41,500 nt of DNA from JASLBX01 sp036374175 (GCA_036374175.1 DASUUH010000055.1:1-41500); one strand, 5' to 3'; numbered from the stretch's first letter, positions 25,162 to 36,229 are shown. Program-made: numbers and translations. The notes: generated by a model not told the origin, from the sequence alone.

Positions 25162-25167
25162 TAGACT
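25162..25167 (+). promoter_or_regulatory. Possible -10 box for the L25 gene
   Basis: TAGACT lies 131 bp before the GTG of the L25 gene within the 194-bp gap after prs. No convincing -35 is visible. The GAGGAG at 25284-25289 is the ribosome site. Confidence 0.3.
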
Positions 25168-25297
25168 CTGCAAGTTGCCTCGGCGAGGGCGGCCAGAACT
25201 CGGCTCCGTGATCGACGCGGTGGTCGGCAGAGCGCGCCCCCCCGAGCACCCCAACGCACTCATTACTTGCCGAACCGCCACTCGAGGAGTTAGAGCC

Positions 25298-25984
25298 GTG
25301 TCCGACGTTAAGATCGCCGCCGAACTGCGCACCGAGTTCGGCAAGGGTGCCGCGCGCCGTCTCCGTCGCGCCGACAAGGTGCCAGCGGTCCTTTACGGCC
25401 ACGGCACCGACCCGGTCCACCTGTCACTGCCGGGACACGACACCATGCTGGCGCTGAAGAACCCGAACGCGCTGCTCACGCTCGACATCGACGGCAAGAA
25501 GAACGAGCTTGCCCTCGCCAAGCACGTACAGCGCCATCCGCTCAAGGGCATCATCGAGCACGTCGATCTGATTCTGGTACGCCGGGGCGAGAAGGTCGTC
25601 GTGGACATCCCGGTCCACGTTGTGGGTGAGGCCGTACCAGGCACCCTGGTGAACTTGGAGAACCCCACGGTGTCACTGCGGGCGGAGGCCACCCACCTGC
25701 CCGAGTACATCGAGGTCAATGTGGAGGCACTCGAGGCAGGTACCCAGATCCACGCCGGCGATCTGAGCTTGCCGAGCGGCTCCGAACTCGACGCGGACGC
25801 CGGGCTGCTTGTGGTGAACGTCACCGTCGCGCCCACGGCTGAGGAGCTCGAGGCTGAGCTGCCCGCCGAGATGCTCGAGGGAGCCGAGGAGGCCGAAGAG
25901 GCCGAAGAGGCCGCCGAGGGCGAGGCGCCCGAGGGCGGCGAGGAGGCTCCCGCTCAGGCCGAAGGCGCGTCGGAAGAATCCTGA
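25298..25984 (+). CDS. rplY: 50S ribosomal protein L25/general stress protein Ctc
   Basis: A 228-aa Ctc-type L25 that binds 5S rRNA. The N-terminal L25 domain (about 1-95) contains EFGKGAARRLRR and VPAVLYGHG. The C-terminal TL5-type domain (about 100-185) contains the EVNVEALEAGTQIHAGDL block. A long acidic tail rich in Glu/Ala (from about 180) follows, as in other actinobacterial Ctc proteins. The GTG at 25298 is supported by GAGGAG 8-9 nt upstream; the frame is open further upstream but unsupported. It lies between prs and pth, the usual order. Confidence 0.95.
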   Translation: MSDVKIAAELRTEFGKGAARRLRRADKVPAVLYGHGTDPVHLSLPGHDTMLALKNPNALLTLDIDGKKNELALAKHVQRHPLKGIIEHVDLILVRRGEKVVVDIPVHVVGEAVPGTLVNLENPTVSLRAEATHLPEYIEVNVEALEAGTQIHAGDLSLPSGSELDADAGLLVVNVTVAPTAEELEAELPAEMLEGAEEAEEAEEAAEGEAPEGGEEAPAQAEGASEES

Positions 25985-26035
25985 TCAGCAGCTGGCACCA
26001 GCCAGCACAGTGCGAAAGAAGGGCCGGGATCACTC

Positions 26036-26620
26036 ATGCCCGATGACGGCTGGCTCGTCGTCGGGCTCGGGAACCCCGGCCCTTCCTACGTGAACACCCG
26101 GCACAATGCCGGTCACCTGGTCGTGGAGTTGCTCGCAGCGCGCGGCGGAACCAAGCTGAAGTCGCACCGCCGGGGGCGTGCCGATGTGGCTGAGGCGCGT
26201 ATCGGCGGCCCGCCGGGCGTGCGAACGGTATTGGCCCGCCCCAAGTCGTACATGAATCTGTCCGGCGGGCCGGTCACAAGTCTTCTCAACTTCTTCAAGA
26301 TCGGCACGGACCGGCTCGTGGTCGTCCATGACGAGATCGACTTGCCGTACGGTGCCCTTCGGCTCAAGTTCGGTGGGGGCGACAACGGCCACAACGGCCT
26401 GCGCTCGGTGCGCGGTGCGCTCGGAACGGGGGACTTCTACCGGGTGCGGTTCGGCGTTGGACGTCCGCCCGGGCGGCAGGATCCTGCTGAGTACGTCCTA
26501 AAGCCATGGAGTACGGCCGAACGTAAGGATCTCGAGTACCACGTCGACCGGGCGGCGGATGCGGTCGAGGCCCTGCTCGTCGACGGCCTCGCCTACGCTC
26601 AGAACAATTACAACAGCTGA
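26036..26620 (+). CDS. pth: Peptidyl-tRNA hydrolase
   Basis: A 194-aa Pth that recycles peptidyl-tRNA released from stalled ribosomes. GLGNPG is at 10-15, the catalytic His23 is in TRHNAGH, Asn74 in YMNLSG, Asp99 in HDEIDLP and Asn120 in GDNGHNG. All residues known to be needed in the E. coli enzyme are present. It starts 51 bp after the L25 gene and probably shares its transcript. Confidence 0.97.
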   Translation: MPDDGWLVVGLGNPGPSYVNTRHNAGHLVVELLAARGGTKLKSHRRGRADVAEARIGGPPGVRTVLARPKSYMNLSGGPVTSLLNFFKIGTDRLVVVHDEIDLPYGALRLKFGGGDNGHNGLRSVRGALGTGDFYRVRFGVGRPPGRQDPAEYVLKPWSTAERKDLEYHVDRAADAVEALLVDGLAYAQNNYNS

Positions 26621-26777
26621 CGCCGGCCGACGTGCTCAAGGACGAGCCCGCTCGTGGCATCGGGAAACCAGTGGTGCGATATCGACCCGGACCAGGCGGA
26701 CTCGGCGTAGCCTTTGAGCGTCCTTAAGTTCTGCAGTGACACCACTCGACCTAGTCGGGTTGGTAAGGGGGGATCCA

Positions 26778-27755
26778 ATGCATCGTCGCGCCGTGGTAAC
26801 GGGCGGAGCCGGCTTCCTGGGGTCGCATCTTTGCGAACGACTCCTTGAGGATGATTACGAGGTCGTCTGCCTCGACAACTTCTTGACCGGTGCACCGACC
26901 AACGTCGATCACCTGCTGGAGCGGCCTCGCTTCCGACTAGTGCGCGCGGACGTCAGCGACTTCATCCACGTGGTCGGGCCGGTAGACGCCGTACTACATT
27001 TCGCCTCGCCTGCCTCACCCATCGATTATCTGCAGCTGCCCATTCACACATTGAAGGTCGGATCGATCGGCACACTGCACTCACTTGGCCTGGCCAAGGA
27101 AAAGGGAGCCCGGTTCCTGCTGGCGTCCACCTCCGAGGTCTACGGTGATCCCAAGGTGCACCCGCAGCCCGAGAACTACTGGGGCAACGTCAATCCGGTG
27201 GGTCCGCGGGGTGTGTACGACGAGGCCAAGCGGTTTGCGGAGGCGCTCACCATGGCCTACCGGCAGACGCACGGAATAGACACGGCCATCGTTCGCATCT
27301 TCAACACCTTCGGACCCCGGATGCGGCCCGATGACGGCCGGGCGATCCCGACGTTCATCCGACAGGCACTCGCCGACGAACCCATCACAGTCGCCGGTGA
27401 CGGATCGCAGACCCGTTCGGTCTGCTATGTCGACGATCTCGTCGAGGGAATCGTCCGCACGCTTGAGAGCGATCTCGCGGGTCCGATCAACCTCGGTAAC
27501 CCGCACGAGTTGTCCGTGCTCGAACTCGCTCAGCGGATACGCGAGTTGGCCGATTCCCGCTCGCCATTTGAGTTCGTCCCCAGGCCGCAGGACGACCCGA
27601 CGGTACGGCAGCCGGACATCTCGTTCGCAAGGACGGCACTCGGCTGGGAACCGGTGACTGCGGTGGATGACGGCTTGAAGAAGACGATCGCATGGTTCCG
27701 CACCCGCTCTGACCTGGTCCAAGATTCTTCAGCGTCGACCCTTGCCCGAGGCTGA
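26778..27755 (+). CDS. UDP-glucuronate decarboxylase (UDP-xylose synthase)
   Basis: A 325-aa extended SDR protein. It has the NAD motif GGAGFLGS at 9-16, FASPASPIDYLQLP and LASTSEVYGDP, and the catalytic pair Tyr147/Lys151 in YDEAKRFAE. RIFNTFGPRMRPDDGR, GDGSQTRSVCYVDD and PQDDPTVRQPDI also match the UXS family closely. It converts UDP-glucuronate to UDP-xylose through a 4-keto intermediate. I chose ATG at 26778 because a G-rich ribosome site (26766-26772) is just upstream and the Rossmann strand then begins at once. It opens the polysaccharide locus and probably supplies a pentose donor. Confidence 0.92.
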   Translation: MHRRAVVTGGAGFLGSHLCERLLEDDYEVVCLDNFLTGAPTNVDHLLERPRFRLVRADVSDFIHVVGPVDAVLHFASPASPIDYLQLPIHTLKVGSIGTLHSLGLAKEKGARFLLASTSEVYGDPKVHPQPENYWGNVNPVGPRGVYDEAKRFAEALTMAYRQTHGIDTAIVRIFNTFGPRMRPDDGRAIPTFIRQALADEPITVAGDGSQTRSVCYVDDLVEGIVRTLESDLAGPINLGNPHELSVLELAQRIRELADSRSPFEFVPRPQDDPTVRQPDISFARTALGWEPVTAVDDGLKKTIAWFRTRSDLVQDSSASTLARG

Positions 27756-27770
27756 CCCTCTCGTTAGAGT
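27742..27770 (+). promoter_or_regulatory. Candidate promoter for the riboswitch transcript
   Basis: TTGCCC (27742-27747) and TAGAGT (27765-27770) are separated by 17 bp and overlap the end of the UDP-xylose synthase gene. The start point near 27777 would be about 32 nt ahead of the riboswitch. Confidence 0.45.
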
Positions 27771-27778
27771 GCGGATCG

Positions 27779-27796
27779 GCCTCCCTTTCGGGAGGC
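27779..27796 (+). other. GC-rich hairpin before the riboswitch
   Basis: GCCTCCC-TTTC-GGGAGGC is a perfect 7-bp stem with a 4-nt loop. It may end the upstream transcript or form the 5' cap of the riboswitch leader. It lacks a T-run. Confidence 0.55.
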
Positions 27797-27808
27797 TGCT
27801 CGTGGGCG

Positions 27809-27970
27809 ACGCCGAGTCCTGCCCCGCCCGTCGAGCAACTCCGACGGATCGGGCAGGAGCGGGGGACCCACGGTTCGTGGTCGCAGCATCCGCTGCTGTG
27901 ACCTAGGGGTGAAGCCGCGCAGCGGCAGGGCGATCTCCCGCCCTAACCCGACAGCTGACCTCGCAGGCGT
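27809..27970 (+). ncRNA. Cyclic-di-AMP riboswitch (ydaO/yuaA leader)
   Basis: The leader carries the conserved blocks of the ydaO motif in order: GGAGCGGGGGACCCA (27856-27870), GGGGTGAA (27906-27913), AGGGCGA, CCGCCCTAACCCGACAGC and CAGCTGACCTCGCAGGC (27952-27968). The closing P1 stem is ACGCC (27809-27813) with GGCGT (27966-27970). Smaller hairpins (CACGGTTCGTG; GCAGC-n-GCTGC) fit the internal arms. Known ydaO aptamers bind two c-di-AMP molecules and switch expression off. Here P1 directly abuts the GGAGAGAAGG ribosome site (27971-27980), suggesting translational control. The recognition is from memory of the consensus, not from a covariance search. Confidence 0.88.
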
Positions 27971-28014
27971 GGAGAGAAGGTCAGTGATGACCCAGTTCCG
28001 ACCGCTGACGGCGC

Positions 28015-30150
<2,136 letters not shown>

Positions 30151-30221
30151 CGCCCGGCGAGCGTCCGTGCCGAAATAGATGCGGCGTCGCGTTTGTATCC
30201 CTGGACACAACCTCTCCCCGG

Positions 30222-30227
30222 TACGAT
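30222..30227 (+). promoter_or_regulatory. Possible -10 box for the GT87-like gene
   Basis: TACGAT in the 155-bp gap after the beta-helix gene. No -35 at standard spacing (TGGACA lies only 14 bp upstream), so this is weak. Confidence 0.25.
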
Positions 30228-30305
30228 CCGTGACCAATGGGTTGGCCCCCGGGTTACGCCGCCATCGGCCGGGATCGGGTCCGCCCGAGGAGGCTGGAGC
30301 GGTTT

Positions 30306-31583
30306 ATGTGCGCTGCCGACCAGAGTCGCCATAGCGTGCGGCGCAGGTCCGAGGACCGGAGCCCCTTGCGCGACGGCCGGTCGATCGTCCTGGGTTGTGT
30401 CGCGCTCTACCTGTCCGTCGTCACGGGGCTGCGAGCCTTGTGGGATGTGGACATCTGGCCCTGGCTAGGAGTCCCCTCCGGACCCAGCATCTTCTTCGAC
30501 GCTCGCAACGTCGCTGCCGCTGTCGAGTGCAGCCAGCTCGGCTACGACCCTTTAACCGACAACCCCTGTGACCCGTGGGACCGGGTCATGTTCTACCCCC
30601 GGGTGTGGCTACTGCTTCGCGTGACCGGCCTAGAACAGCGTCACACTGTGCTGTTCGGCGCGGTAGTGATCATCCTGTTCGTACTGTCACTGCTGCTTCT
30701 GTTGCCGCGCCTCGGCGTCGCCGAAGGCCTGGTGGTGGCCGCGGCCGCATGTTCGCCCGCCGTCATGTTCGCGGTCGAGCGCGCCAACATGGACCTGGTG
30801 ATCTTCTCTGGTCTGGCCCTCGCCGCGGTCGTCTGGCGCCGTAGCACGGCTACGGCGGAGTCCGCCGCAGTCGCCATCGTCCTTCTTATGGCGGTGGCGA
30901 AGCTCTACCCGGCCGTCGCTTTGCTCGCGTTCCTCCTGGCCCGGCGACGCGGCACCCGCACCGCTGCCGGCGCAGCCATGCTGGTTTTCGCGGCCTACGT
31001 CGTCGTCACGCGCGACGACGTCGTGACGATCTCCACCACTGCCACCCAGGGCCAGTACTACTCCTACGGCGCCCGGATATTGCTCGGCCGGGTCTACCAC
31101 AGTGTCGTCGGTGACCAGTGGGGGGGCAGCCGCGCACTTGCGCAGGTTCTGGTCCTGCTGGCCGTTGTACTCCTGGCGCTCGGGATGTGGCTGTGGCTCC
31201 GCCACCGATCACATCATTCGCCCACGGCTGTGCCGCTCCCCGAGACTGCCGATCTGATCGCCTTCCGCATGGGTTCACTGATCTACGTTGGCACGTTCGT
31301 GATCGGCAACAGCTTCGACTACCGCCTGGTCTTTCTGCTGTTGACGCTGCCCCTGCTGCTGCGGTGGCCTGACCCACCGCGGATCATCGGGAACCGTTTG
31401 AACCTGCCGCTGGTTACCGTGGCCGTTGTCGTGGTCGCGCTGTGGATCGGCACGCTGTCTCAACAGCTGAGACTGGCGGACGAGCTGGTGAGCTGGACGG
31501 TGGCCGGCTTGCTTGTTGTGCTCTTGATCCGGTCGGCGCCGCAGATCGGAGCCCTGTTCCGATCCGGTCGCGCCAGCGGCTAG
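30306..31583 (+). CDS. Polytopic membrane protein, GT87/DUF2029-like (putative GT-C glycosyltransferase)
   Basis: A 425-aa protein with about ten hydrophobic segments. It has an early periplasmic-type loop after the first helix (DARNVAAAVEC, GYDPLTDNPCDPWDRVMFYPRVW) and RANMDLVIFSGLALAAVVWRR, followed by AKLYPAVALLAFLL. These are features of the polyprenyl-phosphate-sugar-dependent GT87/DUF2029 mannosyl- or arabinosyltransferase-like family. Acceptor and donor are unknown. ATG 30306 has GGAG 6 nt upstream and is preferred over ATG 30237, which would add 23 basic residues. Next to a decaprenyl-phosphate pentose enzyme it may use a lipid-linked pentose (inference). Confidence 0.75.
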   Translation: MCAADQSRHSVRRRSEDRSPLRDGRSIVLGCVALYLSVVTGLRALWDVDIWPWLGVPSGPSIFFDARNVAAAVECSQLGYDPLTDNPCDPWDRVMFYPRVWLLLRVTGLEQRHTVLFGAVVIILFVLSLLLLLPRLGVAEGLVVAAAACSPAVMFAVERANMDLVIFSGLALAAVVWRRSTATAESAAVAIVLLMAVAKLYPAVALLAFLLARRRGTRTAAGAAMLVFAAYVVVTRDDVVTISTTATQGQYYSYGARILLGRVYHSVVGDQWGGSRALAQVLVLLAVVLLALGMWLWLRHRSHHSPTAVPLPETADLIAFRMGSLIYVGTFVIGNSFDYRLVFLLLTLPLLLRWPDPPRIIGNRLNLPLVTVAVVVVALWIGTLSQQLRLADELVSWTVAGLLVVLLIRSAPQIGALFRSGRASG

Positions 31584-31657
31584 CACCGATGCAGGAGGCG
31601 CAAGTCGGCGGAATCCTCCCCCGGGCGCGCGCTGTCTGTCATCGTTGACTCTGATAC

Positions 31658-31695
31658 GGCAGACGCGTTGCCGCCGGCCTTGGTGCACGTCTGCC
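31658..31695 (+). other. Hairpin in the leader of the UbiA-type gene
   Basis: GGCAGACG (31658-31665) and CGTCTGCC (31688-31695) are perfect 8-bp arms around a 22-nt loop, 26 bp before the ATG. It could be an operator dyad or RNA hairpin. No known riboswitch was recognised. Confidence 0.4.
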
Positions 31696-31721
31696 CGCCA
31701 CACGATGACCGGTAGGGGGCT

Positions 31722-32651
31722 ATGGTGACATCGCGGTCGCTGCGACGGGACGAGGACCGGCGGGATTTGATTCCCCGGCAGCGCACCCTGATCCGGTCTC
31801 TGGTCGCTACCGCGAGGCCCCGGCAGTGGATCAAGAACGTTCTCGTGTTCGCAGCCCCGGCCACGGCCGGTGTACTGCTCGAGCCCACGGCGCTGGCCCG
31901 GGCGATGATCGCTTTTGTTGCTTTCTCCATGGCCTCGAGCGCGATGTACTTCCTCAACGACGTCAACGATCGCGTGCGAGACGCTGCTCACCCGACCAAA
32001 CGCCTGCGGCCGATGGCTGCCGGGGATCTCTCGCGGCGCAACGCATGGTTAGCGGCAGTGGTATTGATGGTGACCGCGGTGGTGATCGCGGCTGCGGGCG
32101 CTGGCGTGCCGCTGGCCGCGGCCGTCGTCGCATATCTGGTGCTGGTGACGGCTTACACCTATTGGCTCAAGGACATCGTGCTGGTCGACGTCGTCGCTGT
32201 GGCGGGGACCTTCGTCCTTCGTGCGGCCGCAGGTGGGCTCGCCGCTGGCGTGTATCTGTCGAGCTGGTTCCTGCTGGTCGCGTGCTTCGGCGCACTGTTC
32301 ATCGTCACGGGACGACGCTTCGCCGAATACCGGGCACTGGAGGACAGCCGCGGGCATCACCGCAGGACGCTCGACGACTACTCCGAGCCGATGTTGAGGT
32401 TCATGTTGACCAGCTCATCCACCGTCACGATCACTGCGTACTGCCTCTGGGCCTTCGAAGGGCAGGGATCCCGAAATGTCTTGGCGGCGCTGTCGATCAT
32501 TCCGTTCGTGCTGGGGATCTACCGCTACGCCATGCTGGGGGAGGCTGGTGCGGGCGGATCACCTGAGGATGTGTTCCTTCGAGATCGATTCCTGCAAATC
32601 ACTTGCGTACTTTGGCTCTCTATTGTGGTCGCTGGGGTATATCTTGGCTGA
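31722..32651 (+). CDS. Decaprenyl-phosphate phosphoribosyltransferase-like UbiA-family protein
   Basis: A 309-aa UbiA-superfamily membrane prenyltransferase with about nine helices. It has ARPRQWIKNVLVFAAP (31-46), the first Asp motif NDVNDRVRD (79-87) followed by HPTKRLRP, and YTYWLKDIVLVDVV as the second conserved region. These closely match the mycobacterial Rv3806c type, which transfers 5-phosphoribose from PRPP to decaprenyl phosphate, the first step toward decaprenyl-phospho-arabinose or -ribose. The epimerase genes dprE1/dprE2 are not in the window. It lies between a GT87-like protein and an SGNH esterase in the polysaccharide locus. The ATG has AGGGGG upstream. Confidence 0.85.
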   Translation: MVTSRSLRRDEDRRDLIPRQRTLIRSLVATARPRQWIKNVLVFAAPATAGVLLEPTALARAMIAFVAFSMASSAMYFLNDVNDRVRDAAHPTKRLRPMAAGDLSRRNAWLAAVVLMVTAVVIAAAGAGVPLAAAVVAYLVLVTAYTYWLKDIVLVDVVAVAGTFVLRAAAGGLAAGVYLSSWFLLVACFGALFIVTGRRFAEYRALEDSRGHHRRTLDDYSEPMLRFMLTSSSTVTITAYCLWAFEGQGSRNVLAALSIIPFVLGIYRYAMLGEAGAGGSPEDVFLRDRFLQITCVLWLSIVVAGVYLG

Positions 32652-32678
32652 CACTGGGGGTCCGCGAGGGGGGTTTCG

Positions 32679-34805
32679 ATGGCAGGGGTCCAGTCGATCT
32701 TGGCTTATGGGGGGAGTCGGCGAGCTTTTGCGCTGACGCTCGCCGTCGGCCTGGCCCTCGCGGGCACGCCTGTCGTCGCGGCGGCCGTCGCCGCAGAACC
32801 GATCTATCACACACCCGTGCGCATCATGCCGATGGGCGACAGCATCACCCACGGTGCCGGAGCGACCGGCGGGTATCGGCTTGAGCTGAAGGACCTGTTG
32901 GTGCCGGCCGGTCACAGCTTCGACTTCGTCGGCTCGCAGGCGTCCGGTCCCTTCGAGATGGAGGATCGGCAGCACCAGGGCCACAATGGCTTCAAGATCC
33001 ACGAAATCGCCGCCCTGGCCCGAGATCGGGTGACGACGTACCGGCCCGATGTAGTCCTCCTTGTGATCGGCACAAACGACGTGATCGGGGATTACGAGCT
33101 CAACACCGCTCCTACCCGGCTTGCCGACCTCATCGACACGATCGTCGAAGCAGCGCCGACGTCGAAAGTCATCGTCGGATCCATCCCGCCTCTCGCTGAC
33201 GCGACGGACGACGCGCAGGCGCGGGCGTACAACGCAGCCATCCCCGAACTCGTCCAGACACGAGCCAACGCAGGCAAGAACGTGTCGTTCGTGGACATGT
33301 ACGCCGCGATGTCGCCGGCGGATCTCGTTGACGGAGTTCATCCGAATGCGGATGGCTATCTCAAGATGGCCAATGTCTGGCGTCCCGCACTCGAGGCGGT
33401 GCTGCCCGATGTACCTCCGACGAGCACTCCGAACTGCCCGTGCAGCATCTGGTCGAGTGACGACGCTCCGATCGTGTCGCAGGTCAGCTCCACCTCTCCG
33501 ACCGAGGTCGGAATCCGCTTCAGGGTGGAGCAGTACGGCTACATCACGGGCATCCGCTTCTACAAGGGCCCGTTGAACACCGGCGTGCACAAGGGCAACC
33601 TCTGGACCCGCGACGGCAAGCTACTGGCCAGCGCCACCTTCACCAACGAAACGGAGTCCGGCTGGCAGCAGGTCGACTTCGGCTCGCCGGTCGTGGTGTG
33701 GCCGTGGACTACGTACGTCGCGTCGTACTTCGCACCGGTAGGCCGGTATGCGGCGGATCCGTCGGTGTTCACCCAGACCGAGATCGTGACGAGCCCGGTC
33801 CGTCTGCTGGCAGCCGGTCAGAGTGGCGGCAACGGTTGGTTGGTCGGCTCCGCGACCGGTGGATTCCCAAGCGCGCCCTCGCCCCAGGCGGCCAACCACT
33901 GGGTCGATGTGGTCTTCGTCCCGTCGACCGACCCGGCGCCGCCAATGCCTCCGCCCAGCGCACCGGGGAACCTTCGCGTGACTGGGGTCACCAGCTCTCA
34001 GATCAGCCTGGCGTGGAACGACGTCATGGGTGAGACCGGATACCGCGTCGAGCGGGCGCCGAGTGGAACCACCGACTGGGCCGCAGTCGGGTCGGCGGCG
34101 CGGGACAATCTGACCTTCGCCGACTCGGGGCTGGACTCCTCCACCTCCTATTCGTACCGGGTGGTCGCGACCAGCCGTAACGGGGACTCGGCGCCGTCCG
34201 CGGTCGTTTCTGCAACGACGACAGCGTCGCCAGTGCCGGCGGTACCCACCGGCGTTACTGCTGTGGCCGTCTCCTCATCACAGATCAACGTGACCTGGCA
34301 GGACGTTTCCGGTGAGTCCGGCTATCGAGTGGAACGTTCGCTGGATGGCGTGGGCGGCTGGACGGTGGTGGCGACGACCGGCGCTGACGTCACATCGTTC
34401 TCCAACACGGGACTAACCGCGTCGACCACGTACTGGTACCGCGTCGTTGCGTACAGCACCGGCGGCAGTTCGGCGCCGTCGGCGGTCGTCAGCTCCACCA
34501 CGCAGGCAGATGCGGACACTGAGCCGCCCAGTGTTCCCACGAAGCTCAAGGCCACCGCTGCCAAGGGCAAAGTGAACCTCAGCTGGACCGGCTCCACCGA
34601 CAGTGGCAGCGGGGTAGCCGGTTACCGGGTATATCGCAGCAGCACCGGGCTCGACGGCTCCTTCACGCTGTTGACGACGACGACGAGTACGTCGGCCAGC
34701 GTCACCGCTCCCAGTGGCGTTGCGCTGTGGTATCAGGTGACGGCGTACGACTTGGCGGGTAACGAAAGCATGCCCTCACCGACAGTACGTGCGGAGGCGC
34801 GTTGA
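32679..34805 (+). CDS. Secreted SGNH esterase with DUF4082 and three fibronectin III domains
   Basis: A 708-aa exported protein. After a signal peptide (about 1-40) comes an SGNH/GDSL esterase domain with nucleophile Ser55 in MGDSITHG, the GTND block (Asn133) and Asp218/His221 in DGVHP. A DUF4082 beta domain (about 252-400, SIWSSDDAPIVSQ onward) follows, with three FN3 domains (about 425-515, 518-608 and 612-708). Related enzymes deacetylate polysaccharides. Its stop overlaps the start of a membrane O-acyltransferase, so this gene probably encodes the deacetylase partner of a glycan O-acetylation pair. FN3 and DUF4082 would mediate carbohydrate or wall contact. Confidence 0.9.
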   Translation: MAGVQSILAYGGSRRAFALTLAVGLALAGTPVVAAAVAAEPIYHTPVRIMPMGDSITHGAGATGGYRLELKDLLVPAGHSFDFVGSQASGPFEMEDRQHQGHNGFKIHEIAALARDRVTTYRPDVVLLVIGTNDVIGDYELNTAPTRLADLIDTIVEAAPTSKVIVGSIPPLADATDDAQARAYNAAIPELVQTRANAGKNVSFVDMYAAMSPADLVDGVHPNADGYLKMANVWRPALEAVLPDVPPTSTPNCPCSIWSSDDAPIVSQVSSTSPTEVGIRFRVEQYGYITGIRFYKGPLNTGVHKGNLWTRDGKLLASATFTNETESGWQQVDFGSPVVVWPWTTYVASYFAPVGRYAADPSVFTQTEIVTSPVRLLAAGQSGGNGWLVGSATGGFPSAPSPQAANHWVDVVFVPSTDPAPPMPPPSAPGNLRVTGVTSSQISLAWNDVMGETGYRVERAPSGTTDWAAVGSAARDNLTFADSGLDSSTSYSYRVVATSRNGDSAPSAVVSATTTASPVPAVPTGVTAVAVSSSQINVTWQDVSGESGYRVERSLDGVGGWTVVATTGADVTSFSNTGLTASTTYWYRVVAYSTGGSSAPSAVVSSTTQADADTEPPSVPTKLKATAAKGKVNLSWTGSTDSGSGVAGYRVYRSSTGLDGSFTLLTTTTSTSASVTAPSGVALWYQVTAYDLAGNESMPSPTVRAEAR

Positions 34806-36229
34806 TCACGTCGAAGCGCGCACGTCTGCCGGGCACCTCCACAGACGGTGGACCCGGCGGGGCACCGGCTCCTGCCGTGGGTGGTGTGGCCGGGAATGCG
34901 CCTACGCCAGCGGTCGGCCGGTTGACCGGGATCGAGGGGCTGCGTGCTGTCGCAGCTGGCAGCATTGTGGTCTACCACGTGTGGCTTTACAGCTCGCCAT
35001 CTGGACCGGTCGATGCCGGCTATTTGAGCCGCTTCGCCCTTCCGCACCTGCCGGTAGGCGTGACGCTCTTCTTCGCGCTCTCCGGCTATCTTCTCTATCG
35101 CCCCGTGGTCAGTTCTCTGCTGGCCAACGGCCACGTTCCTAACGTTAGGAACTACCTGCGAAATCGCGCGTTGCGAATACTCCCGGCGTACTGGGTGATC
35201 CTTGTTGCCGTCGCGGTCATATTGCCCGCTGCGCTGGTGCGCAGGTCGCCGTCGGAACTAGAGCTGGACCGGGTGGTAGGTCGTCCAGACATGCTGGTCA
35301 ACAACGCGCTACTCGCGCAGAACTACGTGCCGGCGACACTGGACACCGGTATCGGACCCGCATGGTCGCTCGCCGTTGAAGTCGCCTTCTACCTCAGCCT
35401 GCCAGCACTGGCGTTGCTCACCCGCGGTTTGTTCCGCCGAGCACGGAGCTCCTTCGGCCAATGCCTGGCGTTACTCGTTGCGCCCGCCGCGTTGCTGTTG
35501 CTCGGTGCTGCCGGCAAGGCGGCCACCGCCTGGCTCGTACCAGGCGACACACCGGTCCAGGCGATCTTTGCCCGTAGCTTCTTGAGTTTTGCGGATCTGT
35601 TCGCGCCGGGGATGGTTCTGGCGGTCTTGCACGTGTTAGTTACGCGCGGCCAGCTGCGGCTGCCGCGGCGATGGCCCCTGATCGTCGGAGCAACGCTGAT
35701 CGTCGACGTCGCGCTGATCGTGGTATTGACCGATCGTGGAATCCTGTGGGACTGGGGGGTGGCGAACCCCTACCAAAGGTTGACGGCGTTGGCCTGTGTG
35801 CTGCTTGTTGCGCTGGTCGTTCTTCCAAGCCCCGAATCGGGCCGACCGTCCCTGCTGATTCGGATCTTGAACTCGCGACCGTTGTTCCTGACCGGGCTGG
35901 CGTCGTACAGCCTGTTCCTGTGGCACGAGCCGATCACCCGGCTGCTTGCCGACCAGGGACTGACTTTCGCCGGCCGCGGGGGGCTGGTAACGAACATCGC
36001 CGTTGTGGCAGTGGTCAGCGGTGCCCTTGCCGCGGCGACGTACCGCTTCGTGGAGCGACCGGCGTTGGCCCGCAAGGCCAGTGGCGCAACCGCTGCGCGG
36101 CAGGCGACGCACACCAGGAGAGATCAGACCGAGTCGCACGCGTCTGCGACGTCGCCGACCCGCCCGCAGCGTTTAGTCGGTCAGCTTGCGGGTACTGGAC
36201 GGCGGGCAAGTAGGCGGGTGCTGTCCTAG
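34802..36229 (+). CDS. Membrane acyltransferase 3 family (OafA/YrhL-like)
   Basis: A 475-aa polytopic protein with about ten membrane helices. It begins GIEGLRAVAAGSIVVYHV, with the conserved Arg48 and His59, and has the conserved RNRALRILPAYW segment and SYSLFLWHEPI near the end. The family O-acetylates or O-acylates exported polysaccharides, peptidoglycan or antibiotics. The N-terminal 40 residues are a Gly/Pro/Ala-rich extension and the C-terminus is a basic disordered tail. The TTG start overlaps the SGNH-esterase stop (TTGA), so acylase and esterase are co-translated. Confidence 0.88.
   Translation: MITSKRARLPGTSTDGGPGGAPAPAVGGVAGNAPTPAVGRLTGIEGLRAVAAGSIVVYHVWLYSSPSGPVDAGYLSRFALPHLPVGVTLFFALSGYLLYRPVVSSLLANGHVPNVRNYLRNRALRILPAYWVILVAVAVILPAALVRRSPSELELDRVVGRPDMLVNNALLAQNYVPATLDTGIGPAWSLAVEVAFYLSLPALALLTRGLFRRARSSFGQCLALLVAPAALLLLGAAGKAATAWLVPGDTPVQAIFARSFLSFADLFAPGMVLAVLHVLVTRGQLRLPRRWPLIVGATLIVDVALIVVLTDRGILWDWGVANPYQRLTALACVLLVALVVLPSPESGRPSLLIRILNSRPLFLTGLASYSLFLWHEPITRLLADQGLTFAGRGGLVTNIAVVAVVSGALAAATYRFVERPALARKASGATAARQATHTRRDQTESHASATSPTRPQRLVGQLAGTGRRASRRVLS

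Noticed and set aside
26642..26655. ACGAGC-CC-GCTCGT as a terminator of pth.
   Set aside because: The loop would be only 2 nt, too short for a normal hairpin.
27779..27796. The hairpin as a plain intrinsic terminator of the UDP-xylose synthase gene.
   Set aside because: The stem is strong but there is no U-run, and it falls within the proposed riboswitch leader, so I listed it only as a hairpin.
32559..33590. A 343-codon antisense frame opposite the SGNH esterase.
   Set aside because: It lies within a confirmed gene and has no motif support.
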